From the NCBI GenBank assembly GCA_964512635.1, contig CAZEJB010000009.1, positions 48,821 to 112,820 of the forward strand: a stretch of DNA of 64,000 bases, in the 5' to 3' direction. The notes under the pieces are model-generated. The model did not search any database, was not told where the DNA came from, and was given only the letters and a program-made list of their open reading frames with translations. Below are positions 62,682-64,000 of this stretch, in pieces; position 1 is the first letter of the stretch; each line of letters begins with the position of its first letter. This DNA is from JADZFO01 sp964512635 (GTDB lineage Bacteria; 4484-113; JAFGCY01). The translations under genes were made by a program, and so were the position numbers.

Positions 62682-62726
62682 ATAGTGTCATATATACACT
62701 ATCACAGCTGCGAGTGAATCGCAGCT
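62682..62726 (+). promoter_or_regulatory. Two inverted repeats in the nadA leader
   Basis: ATAGTGT-N7-ACACTAT (62682-62702) is a perfect operator-like inverted repeat. AGCTGCGA-gtgaa-TCGCAGCT (62706-62726) is a perfect 8-bp stem-loop. Both lie between a possible -10 (TACAAT, 62666-62671) and the nadA ATG. A repressor site plus a leader hairpin is the simplest reading. Confidence 0.5.
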
Positions 62727-62743
62727 TCAGGGAGAACAGGGCC

Positions 62744-63835
62744 ATGTCCGTTGCCACCAAGGCATCCGCCAGCCGTATGAACGCCGTCCGGGCCAGTCTG
62801 CCCGCGGCCTACCAGCACGACTTCAGCGAAGAGCAGATAGCGGCTGAGGCCCGGCGCCTGCATGAGCGCCTGCAGCACGTCGGCTGGGGCCCCCTCGAGT
62901 GCGAGATGATCGCCCCGCTGACCCTCGAGATCAACAAGCTCAAGGCCGAGACCGGCTCCGTGGTCCTGGCCCACAGCTACCAGACCCCCGACATCATCTA
63001 CGGCATCGCCGACCACGTCGGCGACAGCCTGGCGCTGAGCCAGGCGGCAGCGAAGACCGAGGCCGGCACCATCGTCTTCTGCGGCGTGCGCTTCATGGCC
63101 GAAACGGCCAAGATCCTCAGCCCCGGCAAGAAGGTCCTGCTGCCCGCCCCCAACGCCGGCTGCAGCCTGTCCGAGAGCATCACTGCCGCCGATGTCCGCG
63201 CCCTGAAAGCCCAGCACCCCGGCGTGCCGGTGGTCTGCTATGTCAACACCTCCGCCGAGGTCAAGGCCGAGTGCGACGCCTGCTGCACCTCCGCCAACGC
63301 CCTGGCGGTGGTCGAGGCAATGGAAGGCCCCAAGGTCATCTTTGTCCCTGACAAGTACATGGCGGCCAACCTGCGCCCGCTGAGCTCCAAGGAGATCATC
63401 TCCTGGGACGGCGACTGCATGGTCCACCGCGAATTTCGTGGGCCCGAGGTGCGCGCCTTCCGCAAGCAGTATCCCGACGCCGCTCTGCTGGCGCACACCG
63501 AGTGCCTGCCGGAAGTAGTCGCCGAAAGCGACATGGCCGGCTCGACCAGCGGCATGGAGACCTATATCCAGCAGCACCCCGAGCGGAGGCGCTTCATGCT
63601 GATCACCGAATGCGGCATGACCGACAAGCTCAAGGCCCAGTTCCCGGAGCGCGACTTCGTCGGCACCTGCGTACTCTGCCCGCACATGAAGCGGGTCGAA
63701 CTGCGCAAAGTACTGGAATCGATGACCGAGCCCACCCCGGATCAGGTGATCGAGCTGGCCCCGGAGACCATCGAACGCGCCCGCAAGGCCATCGACGCGA
63801 TGCTCAACATCGGCCGCGCGGAACGCGTGAAGTAA
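62744..63835 (+). CDS. nadA: Quinolinate synthase
   Basis: A [4Fe-4S] enzyme that condenses iminoaspartate with dihydroxyacetone phosphate in NAD synthesis. Signatures are VLAHSYQTPDIIYGIADHVGDSL, FCGVRFMAETAKIL, NAGCSLSESIT, CCTSANALAV, FVPDKYMA, HTECLPEV and GTCVLCPHMKR. The cluster Cys residues are present. Length (363) is normal. GGGAG lies upstream of the ATG at 62744. So the organism does build Fe-S enzymes, which makes their absence in NuoB specific. Confidence 0.95.
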   Translation: MSVATKASASRMNAVRASLPAAYQHDFSEEQIAAEARRLHERLQHVGWGPLECEMIAPLTLEINKLKAETGSVVLAHSYQTPDIIYGIADHVGDSLALSQAAAKTEAGTIVFCGVRFMAETAKILSPGKKVLLPAPNAGCSLSESITAADVRALKAQHPGVPVVCYVNTSAEVKAECDACCTSANALAVVEAMEGPKVIFVPDKYMAANLRPLSSKEIISWDGDCMVHREFRGPEVRAFRKQYPDAALLAHTECLPEVVAESDMAGSTSGMETYIQQHPERRRFMLITECGMTDKLKAQFPERDFVGTCVLCPHMKRVELRKVLESMTEPTPDQVIELAPETIERARKAIDAMLNIGRAERVK

Positions 63836-63840
63836 GCCCC

Positions 63841-63935
63841 CCGGAGCGCCGCGCTGCTGACTGCAGATCCCCGGAGCGCCGAAGATCCCCGGAGCGCCGA
63901 AGATCCCCGGATCGCCGGTCGTCAGACCGGCATCT
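63841..63935. repeat. GGAGCGCCG tandem and palindromic repeats after nadA
   Basis: CCCCGGAGCGCCGAAGAT occurs twice in tandem, preceded and followed by variants, the last opening into GCCGGTCGTCAGACCGGC. The same GGAGCGCCGGTC unit is found inside aacS (9950-9978). A further GGAGCGCGGACTTCAGTCCG copy ends the window (63979-63999). Confidence 0.75.
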
Positions 63936-64000
63936 ACTCTCGGGGGTGCCCAGATTGCCTGGGCCCGCCTCTCGTATGGAGCGCGGACTTCAGTCCGCAT

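Noticed and set aside
63841..63935. Possible CRISPR array after nadA
   Set aside because: The 18-base repeats are contiguous with no unique spacers of 25-40 bases and no cas genes are present.

Overview
The window is high-GC bacterial DNA (roughly 60-65% by eye) from an uncultured Gram-negative-type bacterium. A 100-N scaffold gap at 54765-54864 marks it as a draft or metagenome assembly. An outer membrane is implied by a Kdo transferase (waaA) and by many lipoproteins with signal peptides. No gene here fixes the phylum. The mix of ECF sigma/anti-sigma pairs, multi-domain kinase-like proteins, large fibronectin-like lipoproteins and mono-haem lipoproteins is typical of deep-branching, poorly cultured diderms. 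No rRNA, tRNA, CRISPR array or transposase was found.

Layout. 0-8 kb: a large protein with two degenerate kinase domains, a degenerate PP2C-like domain and TPRs; a methyltransferase; a small gene followed by three tandem paralogues of an unrecognised family; a membrane protein. 8-19 kb: acetoacetyl-CoA synthetase carrying two repeat-derived in-frame insertions, a small gene inside a 31-bp inverted-repeat cassette, a cytochrome-like lipoprotein, waaA, an ECF sigma/anti-sigma pair, a peptidoglycan-binding protein, a macro-domain protein and fur. 19-28 kb: two large paralogous lipoprotein genes and a lower-GC pair of small secreted-protein genes, each module bounded by a copy of the 3' end of cdsA, followed by cdsA-uppS-frr. 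28-44 kb: two membrane proteins related to the one at 7 kb, an AHSA1-like protein, metG, a flavin reductase-like protein, tgt (again with an in-frame repeat insertion), a c-type cytochrome, an M48 protease, a second ECF sigma/membrane-protein pair and purN. 44.7-58.5 kb: a minus-strand operon in the order nuoA-B-x-C-D-x-H-x-x-J-K-L-M. 58.7-64 kb: two hypothetical membrane-anchored proteins, an exported Cys-rich protein and nadA.

The most striking system is the complex-I-like operon. NuoB has lost all four cysteines that hold Fe-S cluster N2 in every characterised complex I. NuoD lacks the quinone-site His and Tyr. NuoE, F, G, I and N are absent from the cluster. The proton-path Glu and Lys residues of NuoL/M/K remain. 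Four unrecognised membrane proteins are interleaved, and NuoH carries a four-helix insertion of lower GC. This looks like an ion-translocating membrane arm with an iron-sulfur-free connecting module.

The second system is repeat-driven. Palindromic elements of the GTAGGGGC type, and hairpins built from locus-specific 7-bp repeats, lie between genes and also sit in frame inside aacS, tgt, nuoC and nuoD. The palindromic element is read in the same frame in three of its coding copies. Many genes have a -10-like hexamer only 6-9 bases before the start codon, which suggests widespread leaderless mRNAs.
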